From the NCBI GenBank assembly GCA_033819885.1, contig JAQYUZ010000013.1, positions 62,001 to 126,000 on the forward strand: DNA of 64,000 nt, in the 5' to 3' direction. Shown here in pieces: positions 1 through 12,502 of the stretch (positions are counted from its first letter, which is position 1; every line of letters starts with the position of its first letter). The translations under genes were made by a program, and so were the position numbers. Source of the stretch: Microbotryomycetes sp. JL201. Its lineage: Eukaryota > Basidiomycota > Microbotryomycetes. Under the pieces are notes generated by a model. It was not told where the DNA came from, did no database searches, and saw only the letters and a program-made list of their open reading frames with translations.

Positions 1-679
1 GGCTGTAGCCTGTGACGAAGCTGACGAGATTCCACTTTGCGCCAAACGCAAGGATGAATGGGAACAGTCCCACCGCAAACATGCCCGTGCGAATTGCCAG
101 CGGTGGGGAACCGACGTTCCAACGCGAGCGGTAGTAAGGCTGTTGAGCCAGCGACCAGATGATGGCAAACATCCATACGATGGCTAGAAGAATCATGACG
201 CCGCGGGTTGGGAAAGTGATCCACTTTGCCGCCTGAGGCTGGGCCGTGGCGATCCACCGGAAAAAGGCCGTCTGGCGCTGCTTGTATGGCGTCTGGGCTG
301 TCCGACGACCGGCACTATGGACGAAGAACGAATAAATTGTGTGCTTAGCTACACGAGAGTTCCGAGATTGCGAAATGGAGTCCTCTACCGCAGGAAGAGC
401 GGGCTTACCGAGTTTTCCTGAATTGGGCCAGCACGTGCAACAAACCAAAGAAGGCGATGCCACTGCAGATCAAAATGACCATGGCTTTCGAGTCTGAGTT
501 TATCGAATGCGATGACGCCTGTCAGCTGAAGCAATACTCCTGCTCAAGCGGTGCAAATCAGCCTCACACTTCATGGCCTCGTCCCACGGGTCGACCTCCA
601 TTTCTGCAATCTCGGACGGCGTAAAGTCCGACATGTCATGGCTGTGCAGCTGTACGACACGTGGAGAGCCGAATGCCAT
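1..679 (-). CDS. Ferric reductase-like transmembrane protein, 5' part (runs off left edge)
   Basis: Membrane flavocytochrome of the FRE family, which reduces extracellular Fe3+ (or Cu2+) before uptake. The first exon begins at the ATG at 679 with MAFGSPRVVQLHSHDMSDF and ends near 565 at a GTGAGG donor. A second exon (about 410-500) encodes a hydrophobic segment (MVILICSGIAFFGLLH). A third exon (about 345 to the edge) encodes two further hydrophobic stretches and ends in KWNLVSFVTGYS, which matches the family signature just before the haem-binding ferric-reductase core. The core, FAD and NADPH domains lie outside the window. The exon 2/3 junction does not resolve cleanly: the GGTAAG donor leaves a phase that neither nearby acceptor fits, so that boundary is provisional. 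The family is clear; the substrate is inferred. Confidence 0.8.
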
Positions 680-1227
680 GATGCAGACGCGCGGGAACTA
701 GTCTTGTGGACAAGGCGATAGCAGCGCGCGCTAGGAAGGCAAGCCGAGGGGGGCGCTCACGAGGGGTCCACGTCGATGGAATTCCCGATTGGACCCGACT
801 GGGCTCAACAGCATTACATGGCAGTAGCTCTCCTGGGTCGTCTGGAAGAGCGGCAACGGCCGCAACGGATCACGAACGGCGAAAACTTTGACGTTGGTCG
901 CCTGACTCGACACCGACGCCTGTTCAGCTGCAGAATGCGCCATTTGCGCGACGACGAGACTTCTTACGGCTGTGTAAGCAGCTCTAGAGGGCATGTAGCT
1001 GTACACTGTGTCGTCCATATCCGATGTCAGCACTTTGACAGGGACCGGCGCGAGTCGGCGCATTTGTTTGCGATGGCGCGGCCGACGAGCGGGACTCGCA
1101 TTTGAGATTTGCGCGACTTTCGCCAAAGATACAAGGATTCTAATGCGAATTGGGTACATCAACGAAAAGAGAAAGCACAACACACTGTAGTCAACAGGTA
1201 GTAATCTCAAATGTCTAAGACCAGATA
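680..1227. other. Intergenic, upstream of the ferric reductase and downstream of SARAF
   Basis: About 550 bases between two minus-strand genes. An open minus frame (731-1210) has no recognisable domain, overlaps plus-strand frames of similar length and lacks a convincing splice or start context. I treat the stretch as 5' leader and promoter of the ferric reductase plus the 3' region of the SARAF gene. No clear GATA-type iron box was found by eye. Confidence 0.5.
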
Positions 1228-2310
1228 CTATCTGTTCCTGGTTCCTCCGAACCCAGTACTCTCACGCATCTCACCCATCGACGCCGAGCTTGATGACGAA
1301 GGCCGACCCCAGCTGCCACTGCCGCCAACTCCGCGATCAAAGTCATTGTCTCTCAGCCATCCTCTTGCGCCACCCCTGTCGTATGCATCGAATCGGTTGC
1401 GATTGCGGTACCTCGACGCGGCTTCGGAGGCAAAAGCGCCGGCAAGCGCCCCGGACCAGAAGCCAGGTCTCCAGCCCTGATCTGCCTGTTGCGCGGATGT
1501 TGACTTGGGAGTGTACGGTGGAGGAGGACCACTAGCTGGTCCGCCCCCGAAACCTGGTCCGCCGCCTCCCGGACCCCAGCCGCCAGGCCAGCCCCAGCCT
1601 CCGCCACCTGGGCCACGCGTCAAGAACGTTTGAACACTCTGTCTGTGCGAGAACAGCCAGCCGAGAGCCTTGTAAAATGCCCAGGCTGATGCCAAAATCA
1701 GGGCAAGAGATACGATTGCTGTCCAGCGGCGGTGGCAAATAGGCGTCAGTTGGCGGCAGGGCATGCTCTGCTTCTCCAGCAGAGCTACTGAGAAGCACTC
1801 ACGATGGAAGGGCTGGGGAGTCTGCCATGGCTTAGAGTACACACCCCCATCGTCAAGTGCGGATGGCGTCTTGACCAGATTGTAAGTTAGACCGCAAGAA
1901 CCCTTGAGGATGTACGGATCGTCTGGGCCAGACTATTGCAAGGTTTAGTTAGACAGGGGCTGCTGTGTACTGTGGCGCCTGTAGGAATACTTGCCCATCC
2001 TTCACAGCCGACTTCGACAGAGCCAAAGCGCATCCCGCGAGGCAACTCTGCCGTGCACGCCCATTCCAAGCCGCCTGAGCCATCCTCTCCGACAGCTTGA
2101 CATTGCACAACGTCTGGCTGGTATTGCTTGCACAGTTTGCCCTGACAAGTCAGCTGAGGAACGGGGTTTGATCGTCTGGCGGTCGTCAGTTGGCCCTTGT
2201 GCAGCGTCAACGCCTTGATTGACGTCACTGCAAAGAATCGTCAACTTCGGTAACGGTCTCAGTCGTAGCTGATGGCTCACTCGGTACGCGCTGTGACCGT
2301 GTCATAGTTG
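1228..2310 (-). CDS. SARAF-type regulator of store-operated calcium entry (ER membrane protein)
   Basis: In animals SARAF is a single-pass ER membrane protein that damps store-operated Ca2+ entry; fungal members are little studied. The lumenal domain begins SIKALTLHKGQLTTARR and carries the family cysteines (PQLTC, VVQCQ, WACTAEL, VGCEGW, LKGSCGLTYNL). A transmembrane segment follows (IVSLALILASAWAFY), then a Gly/Pro-rich cytosolic tail ending STGFGGTRNR, the conserved family end. Three exons are clear. The intron at 1994-1933 starts with GCAAGT: exon ...GGATGG joins TCTGGCCCAGAC in frame, restoring the conserved SGPDDPYILKGSCG stretch. A GT-AG intron then joins PFH to PIVSL. The first exon is uncertain. 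Splicing a short upstream exon to TGACGTC gives a start near 2300, but no good signal peptide is visible, so the true N-terminus may lie further upstream. Confidence 0.82.
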
Positions 2311-2696
2311 CAGCCTGTCGTGGCGGAGGCAGAGACGTTGCTCGGACTTCGGCGATGACCTCTTGCTGCCACGTGTCATATGTAGCCAGACAAGCGAGCA
2401 CAGACTATTATTATTCTGATGACACACTTTCTGATCTCGGTCCTATTCGGGGTGCACAAGAGTGTTCGCAGTGCCTGAGAGTTCCATCAAGTTTGAGCTC
2501 GGGCCTCTCGGTGCAGCTGCCGCACGCGGGCCACCATGCCCACGTTCCCACAGTGACCGAACAATCGCCAAACCACGCGCGCACAACCGGATTGTCACGG
2601 CTGACTGAGTCGACGCTGTATCCAGCGTCTGTGAGCGTGCACGTAGTGGGGCCGAGCCTGCCTGAGCGCGCGCGGCAGAAACAGCAATCAGGCGCC

Positions 2697-5600
2697 ATGG
2701 CTACACCGTCGACGGCTCTGCTGCAAGCCGATTACCAATCACTCTCAAAAGAAGCAGGCAGGCGGGATGGCAACGTCAGAGATGTTGGTTCCTCGTTCCA
2801 GGGCCGCGTGACGGTGAATCGCTCAACTGACACGCAATGCAGGCCGCAGACAAGGCGTACCACCTGCTCAAGACGGCAGAAGAGCACACTTTGGCCCAAG
2901 CTCGGTCTGGTGAGCGCATCCGTGCCAGCAAGCACACGCCCAAGGCACAACACCTTGGCTGAACAGCCTAATTTGCCCGTTGCTCAGATCCTCCGCCAGA
3001 GCAACAACCATTATACCAGCCTATCTTCTTGGCTGCAGCGACACGCAACGTCAAAGTCATCGCGCTCGCCGTCTCGGCCCTTCAACGCCTCATTGCCATC
3101 GGTGCAGTTCCAAAGGTTAGGCAGACTGCCAGCTTCGCCTTTGATAGGTCTGAACCTCAACATTGGCACAGACCCTTGTCAAGCAAATCATAGACATGTT
3201 GGAGCACGTCACTCCGCAAGGCGTCGAGATCCAGCTCAAAGTCTTGCAAACGCTCGTCAGTCTACTGACAACGAAATCACCGGCCGCCGCCTCGGCAACA
3301 GGCGTCGCACATGGAGAAGCGCTCGCACAAGGGGACGACTTGAGTCAGGTGAAGCTCCAAACGCTCAATTGCGTCTTGAAGAATCCTCGCTGACCGAGCC
3401 GACGGTGCAGGCTCTAGAGCTGACCCATCAGCTCTCGACATCGCGGACACCCGTCGTCGCATCGACTGCGTCAGCAACACTTCGTCAGATGTTCATGTTT
3501 GTCTTTGAGCGTGTCGCAGAAGAAGACGCGTCCGTGCAGTCGGCAGAAGCAACTGGCGATGACGCGCGAATCAGGACACTGCCTCCGCCTTTGCTCGACT
3601 TGGACATCCCGCCAAGAGAGCAAAGGACTGGAGCTGGGTACAGTCTACCAGATGAACCTGCTAGGTCAGAACAAGCTGCTCCACCTCACAAGGTGTCGCT
3701 GCGACCGGCAGCTCGAGACGCCTATCTCTTGCTCGAAGACCTGTGCCTGCTCATCGCTGCGACGGCCGATGGGAACAAAGAAGGCGAACCGTCATTCCTA
3801 AGGTGGGGCAGGCTGAGCCGGACATTCGGTCTTGAGCTCGTCGAGAGCATCGTCAGCGGATTCGGGACCGTTGTTCGCGGCGTAAGTTTGATGCATGAGA
3901 ACTGGGCTCACATTCGAGGTCACTAAGAGCTCAGGCTATTTTCAGCACGCCGAACTTCTGCTCGTCCTTCGAGCGCATCTCTGCCCGCTCCTGATTCGCT
4001 TTCTGTCGTCGACGCATAGCAGCAGCTCGACATTTTCATTCCCGCTTACCGTGCGGCTCACACGGGTGGCTTTCCTTCTTCTCAAGCAGTTTTCCGACTT
4101 GCTCACGCTTGAATCCGAAACATTCTTGACTATGTTCATCCGCATTATCGGTCCTGGGGACAAAGGCGAAGGAGAAGGCGGCCATCCCGCCGGCACCGGC
4201 GGCAACAGCCCGATCTGGATGCGAGTATTGGCTCTCGAGATTTTCCGAGGCCTCTGCGGCGACTTTCCGCTGATGATCAAGTTCTACGAGCGGTACGACG
4301 TAGTCAAAGCTCAAAGCGGCTCTGGTTCGAGCGTGTTCAGCGATTTAATGACGGCTTTCAACCGTCTGGCGACAGAGCGACCAAGTGCTCTCGGGACTGG
4401 AGCTGCTGTCATCTACGGTAGCTCAATGGCACCAATCATCCCGCATTCGCAGTCGAGCTCGATCGGTACAAGCGCGACGAACCAGAGCACTGGCGGCGGC
4501 GGCATGCTTGACAGCGCCATGGAGACGGGCGCGTGGTTAGCAGGTGCAGCCGGAAGCGTCGTAGGCAGCAGTGTAGGAGCAGTTGCAGGCGTCCAACCTG
4601 CTGGACTGAACTCGACAACCTCGTCGCTCAAACTGCAGTGCATCGACCAGCTGGACAAGGCGGATGCTCCACCCATACCCGACACTTACATTTTTCTGCT
4701 TGCACTACAATGTCTTGCGTCGTTAACGGAAGGCTTTGCTTCATATGCGCTGTCGGCGTACAGTACTGTCATGCAGTCCCGACCGGAGCAGTCAACCGCA
4801 AGCCATGTCGCTAGGGCCCTGCCTGCCGTAGACTGGACGACCGTCAAAGAGGACTCTACCATCGATGCAAAGCCATTGTTTGTCTGCAAGCAAATGGCCG
4901 AAGTATCGTGGCCGGCTTTACTCGCGTCTTTTTCGTTCTTTATCGCCACCAACCTCGACGACGACTTGTTCGCCGATGTCGTATCTTCTTTACAGAACTT
5001 TACATCGGTCTGCGGGGTGCTCGGCTTGCGGACGCCAAGAGAAGCATTCCTCACGTCGCTGTGCAAATTTGCGATGCCGCCAGCGGTCGTGTCTCACCTT
5101 GCCTCTTCGACGAATGCTTCATCGGCCCAGACCGGCGGACCAGACAGTGCTGCGACAGCCCTCAAGACTGCCACGTCGTCCGTAATTAGTGCCGGTGCCG
5201 AATCACTCGGCTTGACATCGGCAGCTTTGCCCGTTGGCTTGTCGTCTCGCAACCTCATTTGCTTGAAAGCATTGATCGGCGTCTCTCTGTACCTCGCTGG
5301 CAGTCTCGACAGTCTATGGCTCACGGTCTTCGAGACGGTTCAAAATGCTGATTTCGTTCTGCGGGTCGGCGCCGCTAGAGGCAAAAAGCGAGCCGTTGCC
5401 GGAGCATCGACGCCGTCAACGCCGGCAAAAGGCGCGCCGGCTCATACTAGCGCCACGCCGTCAAAACTGGCCGTTATACCCACCGAATCTGACGAGCAAG
5501 CTGTCCAAACCAGCATTTCCAAATTGTTTGAGGTATCCAAGACTCTGGACGACGAAGCTTTTCATTGGTTTATCGTGGCGCTATGTAGGTTGAGCGGAGA

Positions 5601-8600
5601 GATGATTGGTTTGGCGATGAGTGAAGATGGCTTGCCGTCGGACATTCAGTCTTCTGCTGCGAGCTCGTCTACACTGCCTAATGACAGTTCAGTAACGGGT
5701 GAGCAGAGGAGCCGACGACGAGTCAGCGGAATGACGACAACGAGGTCGCTTGTGAGTCGCACAAAGCATTCTGGCTAGCGTAGGGCTGAGCTGAATCGTT
5801 TTCCCTTCCAGAAATACGGCGAAAAATCCTTCTCGCTCTCAAAGCTTGGCGCAGTTTCGTTGCTTAATATTCAGCGAATTGCCACACACGATGCCGGCGT
5901 CGGCTGGGAACCCATCACCTCGCATCTACTGCTTGTCTTGCACTACACGATGGCGCCCCACACGATCCGCCTCCAGGCAGCTGAAGTCTTAGACCAGATC
6001 CTTGTTGCCGCGCCCCGCAATGTTGCGGCGGACGATATCCTCATACAAAGGGAACTGCAGTCGAGGGTGCTTTCAGCGCTAGTAGACCAGTCCGAACCGA
6101 GTTTGAGGCTGCAGTCATCCACCGACATTGAAATTAGACGAACGGCGCTCGACACCCTCTTCAAGGTGTTGGAGACGGAAGGTCACTCGTTCACGACCGG
6201 CTGGGACAAAATATTCCACATTCTCAGAACCGCCTGCCCTCCTTTGTCGACCAGCTTACAACCTGTCACGCCGCGCGAGAGCTCTCACACAAATCTCGAC
6301 ACGATTACGGAAGACGACAGCCGTCAAGACTCGACGGCCAACGCGAGCATTCTCGCGGCGCAAGCCGATCAAAAATCTATCAAGAGTGTTGTGCTCGTCA
6401 GGACGAGCTTTCCTTCTTTGCAATTGATTTGCACAGACTTTTTATCGGCGCTGACGGCAGACGATTTGAAGGATTGTATCGGGACGTTGTCAGAGTTCGG
6501 CAGGCAACAAGAGGATGTCAACGTGGCTCTCACGGTGAGTTCACCCCTCATTCGAGTTTTGCACGTGCGCCGAGCTGAGCTCTGTCGTCTCAGGCGGGGG
6601 GCTTGCTGTGGGGCGTTTCGGACCACCTCCAAGCAAAGCAGCGAGAGGACGTCGGCGGTTCCGTTCACAGAGACATCTGGATGTACTTGCTCCGGCAACT
6701 GCTCGTGTTGTGCGGCGATACTCGGCAAGAAGTACGCGACGGTGCGCTCGCCACCATCTTTAGGTCAATCTCATTGTACGGATCAACATTGACCGAAGAG
6801 ACGTGGCACGCAACGTTGTGGGAGATTGTGTTTCCGCTGATTGATTCGTTAAGCACGGCGATCGCAGAGAGGAATATTTTGCCGACAGAGGGACGTGAGC
6901 ACGAGGACGTGGTGCCGCAACCTAACGGCGCGCCCATTCGCTTGATCGACAAGCAGTGGGATGATTCAAAGACACTCGCACTCAAGTCAATGGGTGATAT
7001 CTTCTACGAGTTTTTACCGAGCATTGTCAAAACCGAACGGTACGAGCACACTTGGTCCAAGTTTGTGGACCAACTACGGACGAGCTTCGTGCGGGACAGG
7101 CCGGTCCCGGCGACAGCGGCGATGCAAGCGTTGGACAAGGTCTTGAGTATCTCTTTGGACGGCAGCGAAGCGAGTAGGATAGCTTCTTCGTGGGAAGTGG
7201 CGTGGCAAAGTTGGTTTCAAATTGGGCAAGATATCGCAAAAAATGGACTGGACGTAGACGGGACACAGCACTCTAAGACATACACGCAAGCAAACCTGGA
7301 AGCCTACGTCCGGTGCATCTTGCCTATTTACACTCCGCCGTACATCTCGTTTGATGTGGCTCGCATCAAACAAATGCTGTCGATGCTCAAAGCCGTTTTG
7401 ACATATCGAAACTCGCCAGACTTCAAGCCCGACATTGATGGCTTGTCGCCTTTGCAGACGGCCACGCTCGAGGCGATTGCAGTGGTCGATTTGGATGTGC
7501 CTGGTGCTGCGTCTGCTGTGTTGGCAGACATGTCGGATTACATGACTTTGGCATTCAAATCCGCATTCGAGACAAAGCCTGACCCGGGGGCACTTTACGG
7601 TGGGCGAGGACAGCAAGTCACGTACATTGCTTTGAGCAAGGAAACGATGCCGCACATATTGTGGCTGTTTCAACGGTACAAGGACGACATGCTCGTCTAC
7701 GAGCAAGGGGCCGTCGAAAAGATGTTGCAGGCTTACTCGACTCCAATGCACCTCAAGTACGCTTGCCCTGCGCCTTCAAAATACAGTTCGGCCGAGGCAC
7801 TGTGGAAGACGGCGACTGTCAACTTTTTGAAGACGGTCAAGATATGCGTCGCATCTCTCAAAACATTTGGATCAGGTGCGCGAGCGAGTCGCAAAGCATC
7901 GCGAAACGCAATGAGCTTACCAACGATAGTTGCAGATTTGCCTCGTGAAAGCTTTGAAGGCATCTGGACACGAATCGTTGACGGGTTTGAAGGAGCGGTG
8001 TTGGCCGACGTGTTCGTTCGGTCACACCATTCGGCGTTTCATCTTGCTTACTCGTAGTCCCTGCAGCAACCTCGGCGCGGATCGATCGTACGAAGACAGA
8101 CGGCTCGAGGAGAGTTTCGACTTGAGCTTGTTAGGTAAGCAACGTTTGAGATGCTTGGTCCCTCGTGTCACTCACATTCTGTACAGTGTCACTCGAACAG
8201 GACATCTTGCCCTGCGCTGGATGTGAAGGCGTTCCTGATGGCCTGTTGCGCCAACTTGGCAAAGCTCTGCAAATTGGCAGTCGCCTGTACGAGTTGAATT
8301 TGCCTGGTTTTGATACCTCAGGCGGTTCCAGTCAAACAGATGACGATTCGCTTGGCCCCGTCGAAACTCGATTCAGCCCAGACTTTGATGTGCTGGCAAC
8401 CGGCCAGGAGTTGTTTGGAACGACAGCCGACATCATCGAGGCCAGAAGGGAGCGATTCGCGTATTGGTGTTTCGAATTACTGTTCTTGATGTGTTCCGAT
8501 CAGCTTGAAGGTGAGTTTGACTGCTTGATCTATTGAGCTAGCATGCTGACCTGGGATGCCTTTTTCAGACTTTGACGGTCAGCGCAGTCGAGTAGCAGCG

Positions 8601-9199
8601 TTGTGCCTGCCGATGCTGCTCAATCGATGCGCAGCTGTGCTGAGAACGTACATTGCTGATGCACCTCTCAGAGGCAAGATGCCATTCCCTCGGTAAGCTT
8701 GCCTGCTGCTATGCCTAATCTCATTGTTCTTGTCTAACACACACGTTTACACCTGTACAGCGTCCGGCAAGAGGAGCTCGTGTTCGTTTTGCAAAGACTC
8801 ATCGCCTGCCGACTGAGGCCAAAGACTCTGTGGGCCAGCTATGAAGCTGAACCTTCAATGGCCATCAAGTCCGAGCCGACCCCGACATTTGTTGATGTCG
8901 TCAGGTCGACACTGCTGTGCTCGCCCATCGCTCATCTTTACGAACTTCATCAATTGTTGACGAGCTTGCTCGGCTTGTCCGTTTCGTCGCCTTCTGTCGT
9001 TTCAGCGTATGTGCCTTCGCGGCGGTCATCTGGTGGCGGCAACGAGCTCAAGGGGCTTCCAGAGGGCGTGCAAGTTGGTTTGATCGGCAGTTCTGCCGAC
9101 GCGAGCCTGTCTGAAGCAGACAAGGACGTGATGTCGCTCGTGACGAAATGTTTGGTTCTGGTTGGGCAAGCGATTGGAGCGACTCGACTCACAATGTAA
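2697..9199 (+). CDS. MON2: MON2-like large Golgi/endosome trafficking scaffold
   Basis: Relative of the Sec7/BIG Arf-GEFs that lacks the catalytic Sec7 domain and works with DOP1 and Neo1 at the trans-Golgi and endosomes. The protein is about 1,900 residues from roughly 12 exons. It begins MATPSTALLQADYQSLSKE, the typical MON2 DCB start, and continues through the HUS-type block (TLVKQIIDMLEHVTPQG, DAYLLLEDLCLL, IWMRVLALEIFRGLCGDFP) and the C-terminal Mon2 repeats (NIQRIATHDAGVGWEPI, IFYEFLPSIVKTERYEHTW). Introns include 2784-2842, one joining GAVPK to TLVKQ near 3115-3170, and others near 3350, 3880, 5750, 6535, 8135, 8510 and 8695, nearly all GTRAGT-like. The splice near 8010-8090 is uncertain in exact position. 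The stop is TAA at 9197-9199. Confidence 0.93.
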
Positions 9200-9446
9200 T
9201 AGCAGTAGGACTTTGTGTCTAGACAAGATTCAGATCCATGAGGGCCAAAACAAAAAGAAAGTCGGATGCCCTTCGCGCTGCGTTCGTTGGCTTTTGATCT
9301 ATCTGACGACAGACATTGCGAGCTTCGACCTTCCGTGAATCACCCGCTCGGACTCTAGCCGTTACTTGGTCAATCGACCTCATACATACACGCTCTCCCG
9401 CTCGTATTGCCATCAACTGTTCGGACGCGCGCGCGCCGCCGACGTC

Positions 9447-10681
9447 ATGGCAAGTCATTCACCCTTGTATCGCCTTCTCGCGCCCGAAATACTATGGCTG
9501 CTGGTCCAAGGCACTGTTTTGAAGCTGTCTGACACGGTTTTTGGCTTGCTTGTGTCATCTCGTGTAGTCGTTCATCGCCAAGAAAGTCGCGCGCAAGGTT
9601 GTGTCGGGCAGGGTCCAAGTGTAAGTATTGCAAGGACCAAATATGTCCAAGTGTCAACATAGAGGCTGACGTCCCCATGATTCACAGTATGGAGCCGAAT
9701 GACCCTCATTACGAAGTACGTCTTGTCGTGCATTGCCCACGGCGGCGAATGTCACCTTGTTATACGCAACATAGCTAACACACTCGATAATAACGCTGCA
9801 GCAATACACGGACGAGACGACTGGTCAACTGCGAAAGCGTAAACGTGCGATGCCGCAGGGTTTGAGCAAGCGCGACGAGCGAATCCTCGTGCGTTGAACG
9901 ACAGATCGCAGGCATCGCTCCGCTTGCTTTGGGACTGATGGCAGCTTGCCCAACATGACAGCGTTCAGTCCGGCGCCGTGCCCATTACCTTGACAAAGGC
10001 ATGAACTTGTGCGGCTTCAGGGTCGGATGGACTTTCTGGCTTGGTCTGATCCCGCTCGCGGGCGACATTGCTTCAATGTTGCTCGGTTACACCCTCGTTT
10101 TGCGCAAATGTCGTCAAGCAGAGCTTCCAGCAATGCTCAGCCAGAGAATGGCATTCAATCAAGCCGTCGCATTCGGTATCGGGTCCGTCTATGCCTCCTC
10201 GCTTGAGCCTTTTCTGTGCGCAACTGCAACTGATTTGTACTCGTGGCGTAGACTCGTCCCATTTGTCGGGGATCTGCTCGCAGCAGTGTGGAAAGCCAAT
10301 AGCCGCAATGCTGCTCTGCTCGAGGCTTTCCTTATCGAACGGGCTAAAAAACAATCTTCTGGCAACGCCAATGTCGAAGACGCCGACGCTCGCAAGGTCA
10401 TTGATTCGAGTCGTATCGATCGTATGACCGGTGAGCCGACGGGTACGGGCACCTACACACCTCCGCCGGGATCGATCGGTGGTGGCAATGCTGCATCGTC
10501 AACAATTTCGACTGGGCCCGGCAAGACTCCGGCGCGCGGACGCAGCTGGTATGGCTGGGGAGGCGCCAAGCGTGATGCCACCCAAGGAACCGGACACATG
10601 GATGAGACCCAGCCTCTAACTGCACAGACTGCTTATCAGCCCGTCTCCAACGGCCCAAGTTCAACTACGCCTCGACGTTGA
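9447..10681 (+). CDS. DUF4112 membrane protein
   Basis: Member of the DUF4112 family of small fungal and bacterial membrane proteins of unknown function. The spliced protein begins M|SFIAKKVARKVVSGRVQ, then MEPNDPHYE, QYTDETTGQLRKRKR and MPQGLSKRDERIL, matching the usual fungal N-terminus. The conserved core follows: FWLGLIPLAGDIASMLLGY, then LVPFVGDLLAAVWKANSRN, then a Ser/Pro/Gly-rich tail. The first coding exon is the start codon alone: ATG (9447-9449) is followed directly by an intron opening GCAAGT (9450-9567) that ends GTGTAG and has a CTGAC branch site. No GT donor gives the conserved MSFIAKKVARK start in frame. Three further introns have GT donors. It lies tandem after MON2 and convergent with COX10, about 115 bases away. 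The biochemical role is unknown. Confidence 0.82.
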
Positions 10682-10795
10682 GCAATGGAGTAGCCGAACC
10701 GATATCACATATACAATCTATTGCGTTTCGTAGTCATCAAAGTGTCTTTCGTCCGCTCCTGTACAACTTTTGAAACACGCTGTCTGAATTCCATT

Positions 10796-12502
10796 TCACA
10801 CGAGCTTGCTGGCTGTGTCAGCCGTCGACAGCCTTCCATTTTCTGATGTTGACACTGATTGACTCGAAGGCGTCTCCTTGCCAGCATCTGCACCCACCGC
10901 CAACGCCTCGTCTTCTGCCAACTCGTCAGAACCCCACAAACCGTTCTTGCACAACATGGCCATGATTAAAACGACCGGCAATTGAACCAAACTTGCCCAA
11001 AACAAGACTTTGGCCGTCCTGTCCGACCTGTGTGTCCAAAATTTCCATGCGGCGACCGTCATCAAACCGTTTGGAACGAGTGAGAGGAACGGGAAAATTG
11101 CGTTTGTCAAACCCAAATAAGGGAAGCTTAGACACAATGGGATCATGGCGAGGGTATAACGCAGAGCGACGAGGGCGTTCTTGCGTGGGTCGACCGCGGC
11201 GAGCATGTGGTAGCCTGAAGAAGCGTATGACGACCGGACCGTGTGCGCCAACGCCATAAAATGAGGAAATTGCCAGAAGAATAGCAAGGCAAATAAGGCA
11301 TAGGCACCAGGCTGGGTCATGGGAGACAACGAGTCTGTGCATGCGGCCCAACCGATCATAGGGGGCAGAGCTCCAACGACTGCGCCGAGCCAGGTGTTCC
11401 AGATAGTGTGCCGCTTCATAATCGTATAGACCGGACAATACAAGAGTATTGTTCCGAGACCAATGCCGGCGCAAAGCGGATTAATGGCGTAAAGTGTGGC
11501 GACGCCAATTGATCCGGTGAGGGCACCGAATGTGGCGGCTTGCAGTGGACTGACATATCTGCGAGGTAGTGGTCGACCTCGAGTGCGCGCCATCTGTGCG
11601 TCATATGGCGCCTCGATGATCTCGTTGAACGTTGCAGCTGAAGCCGAGCACAGCCCAGTGCCGACGGTTGCCGGCAGCAGCACTGACAGAGCGAGGTTAT
11701 TGGCAGGTGATGACGGCGTGCTAGGGGCTGTCACAGCAAGCGCTTCGAGCGACGTGCCGGACGGCAGCGTCGATATTGTCTGAGCAAGCACATCCATAGC
11801 GGCCTGCGTCGACGTGGGATCGACCGGGCACATGGCATATCCAGACATGGCCGTCAAGACGACTAACACGGTCAGTCGGAATTTACCGAGTGCTTGATAT
11901 TGGGCGAGGTCGTGGGCCAACGTGGAGTCTGGTTTTGGTCGCCATCGGATTTCAGGGTTGGGCATGCCGTTTGACAGCACAGGCGACGGTAGAGGTGCCG
12001 GTATCGGCGTGAACACTGGGACCAGAGGTGATGTTGAGGGTGGAGCTTGAGATGCTGCAGCTAGCGCTGGAGACGCTGTACCTCTTGATTTGGAAAAGAA
12101 GCCGGCTTTGGACATTGAAGACCTCGAATCCTCGGGTGCTCGCGACAGCAAGTCTTCGTGGGCGTAATGATACACTTTTGGCTCGCTCGAAAAGTCTTCT
12201 GAGCCCCTCGCCTTTCTGGATGCGCTTGACGATGCATAGCGGCGTGAGAGACGTTGAGCCAAACTTGTCGAACGCCGTCCTGACGGATCCAAGCATTCTG
12301 GAGGCCTCGGGTACCTCAATATTGAGGGCAATGATACTTGTTTGATGTTGCGCTTGCTTTGTTCGAGTGCTGTGGCCGTCAGCGAGGCTGTCGACAGCGA
12401 TCGCGACTCGTTCGCCTGCTTTGCGGCAGCCGCCAGCGGTCGCGCGTCTCTAGCGTGGCGACATATGCAGCAAAACGTCGGTGCTACCCTCGTGCCAGAC
12501 AT
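10796..12502 (-). CDS. COX10: Protohaem IX farnesyltransferase (haem O synthase), mitochondrial
   Basis: Adds a farnesyl group to haem B, giving haem O on the route to haem A for cytochrome c oxidase; acts in the inner mitochondrial membrane. One uninterrupted exon, notable in this intron-rich window. The ATG at 12502 opens MSGTRVAPTFCCICRHARD; the first ~150 residues are Arg/Ser-rich and look like a targeting and linker region. The UbiA-type core carries both signature loops: NEIIEAPYDAQMARTRGRPL (the N-x3-E-x3-D motif with RT-RPL) and YTIMKRHTIWNTWLGAVVGA followed by LPPMIGW. Several hydrophobic helices follow. The ~60-residue polar tail and the insertion between the first helices (about residues 230-265) are longer than in yeast. 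The frame remains open upstream to 12538 but has no earlier ATG. Confidence 0.95.
   Translation of the reverse strand: MSGTRVAPTFCCICRHARDARPLAAAAKQANESRSLSTASLTATALEQSKRNIKQVSLPSILRYPRPPECLDPSGRRSTSLAQRLSRRYASSSASRKARGSEDFSSEPKVYHYAHEDLLSRAPEDSRSSMSKAGFFSKSRGTASPALAAASQAPPSTSPLVPVFTPIPAPLPSPVLSNGMPNPEIRWRPKPDSTLAHDLAQYQALGKFRLTVLVVLTAMSGYAMCPVDPTSTQAAMDVLAQTISTLPSGTSLEALAVTAPSTPSSPANNLALSVLLPATVGTGLCSASAATFNEIIEAPYDAQMARTRGRPLPRRYVSPLQAATFGALTGSIGVATLYAINPLCAGIGLGTILLYCPVYTIMKRHTIWNTWLGAVVGALPPMIGWAACTDSLSPMTQPGAYALFALLFFWQFPHFMALAHTVRSSYASSGYHMLAAVDPRKNALVALRYTLAMIPLCLSFPYLGLTNAIFPFLSLVPNGLMTVAAWKFWTHRSDRTAKVLFWASLVQLPVVLIMAMLCKNGLWGSDELAEDEALAVGADAGKETPSSQSVSTSENGRLSTADTASKLV

Noticed and set aside
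731-1210. Open minus frame of 159 codons upstream of the ferric reductase
   Set aside because: No domain, competing plus frames of similar length, and no splice or start context linking it to a neighbour.
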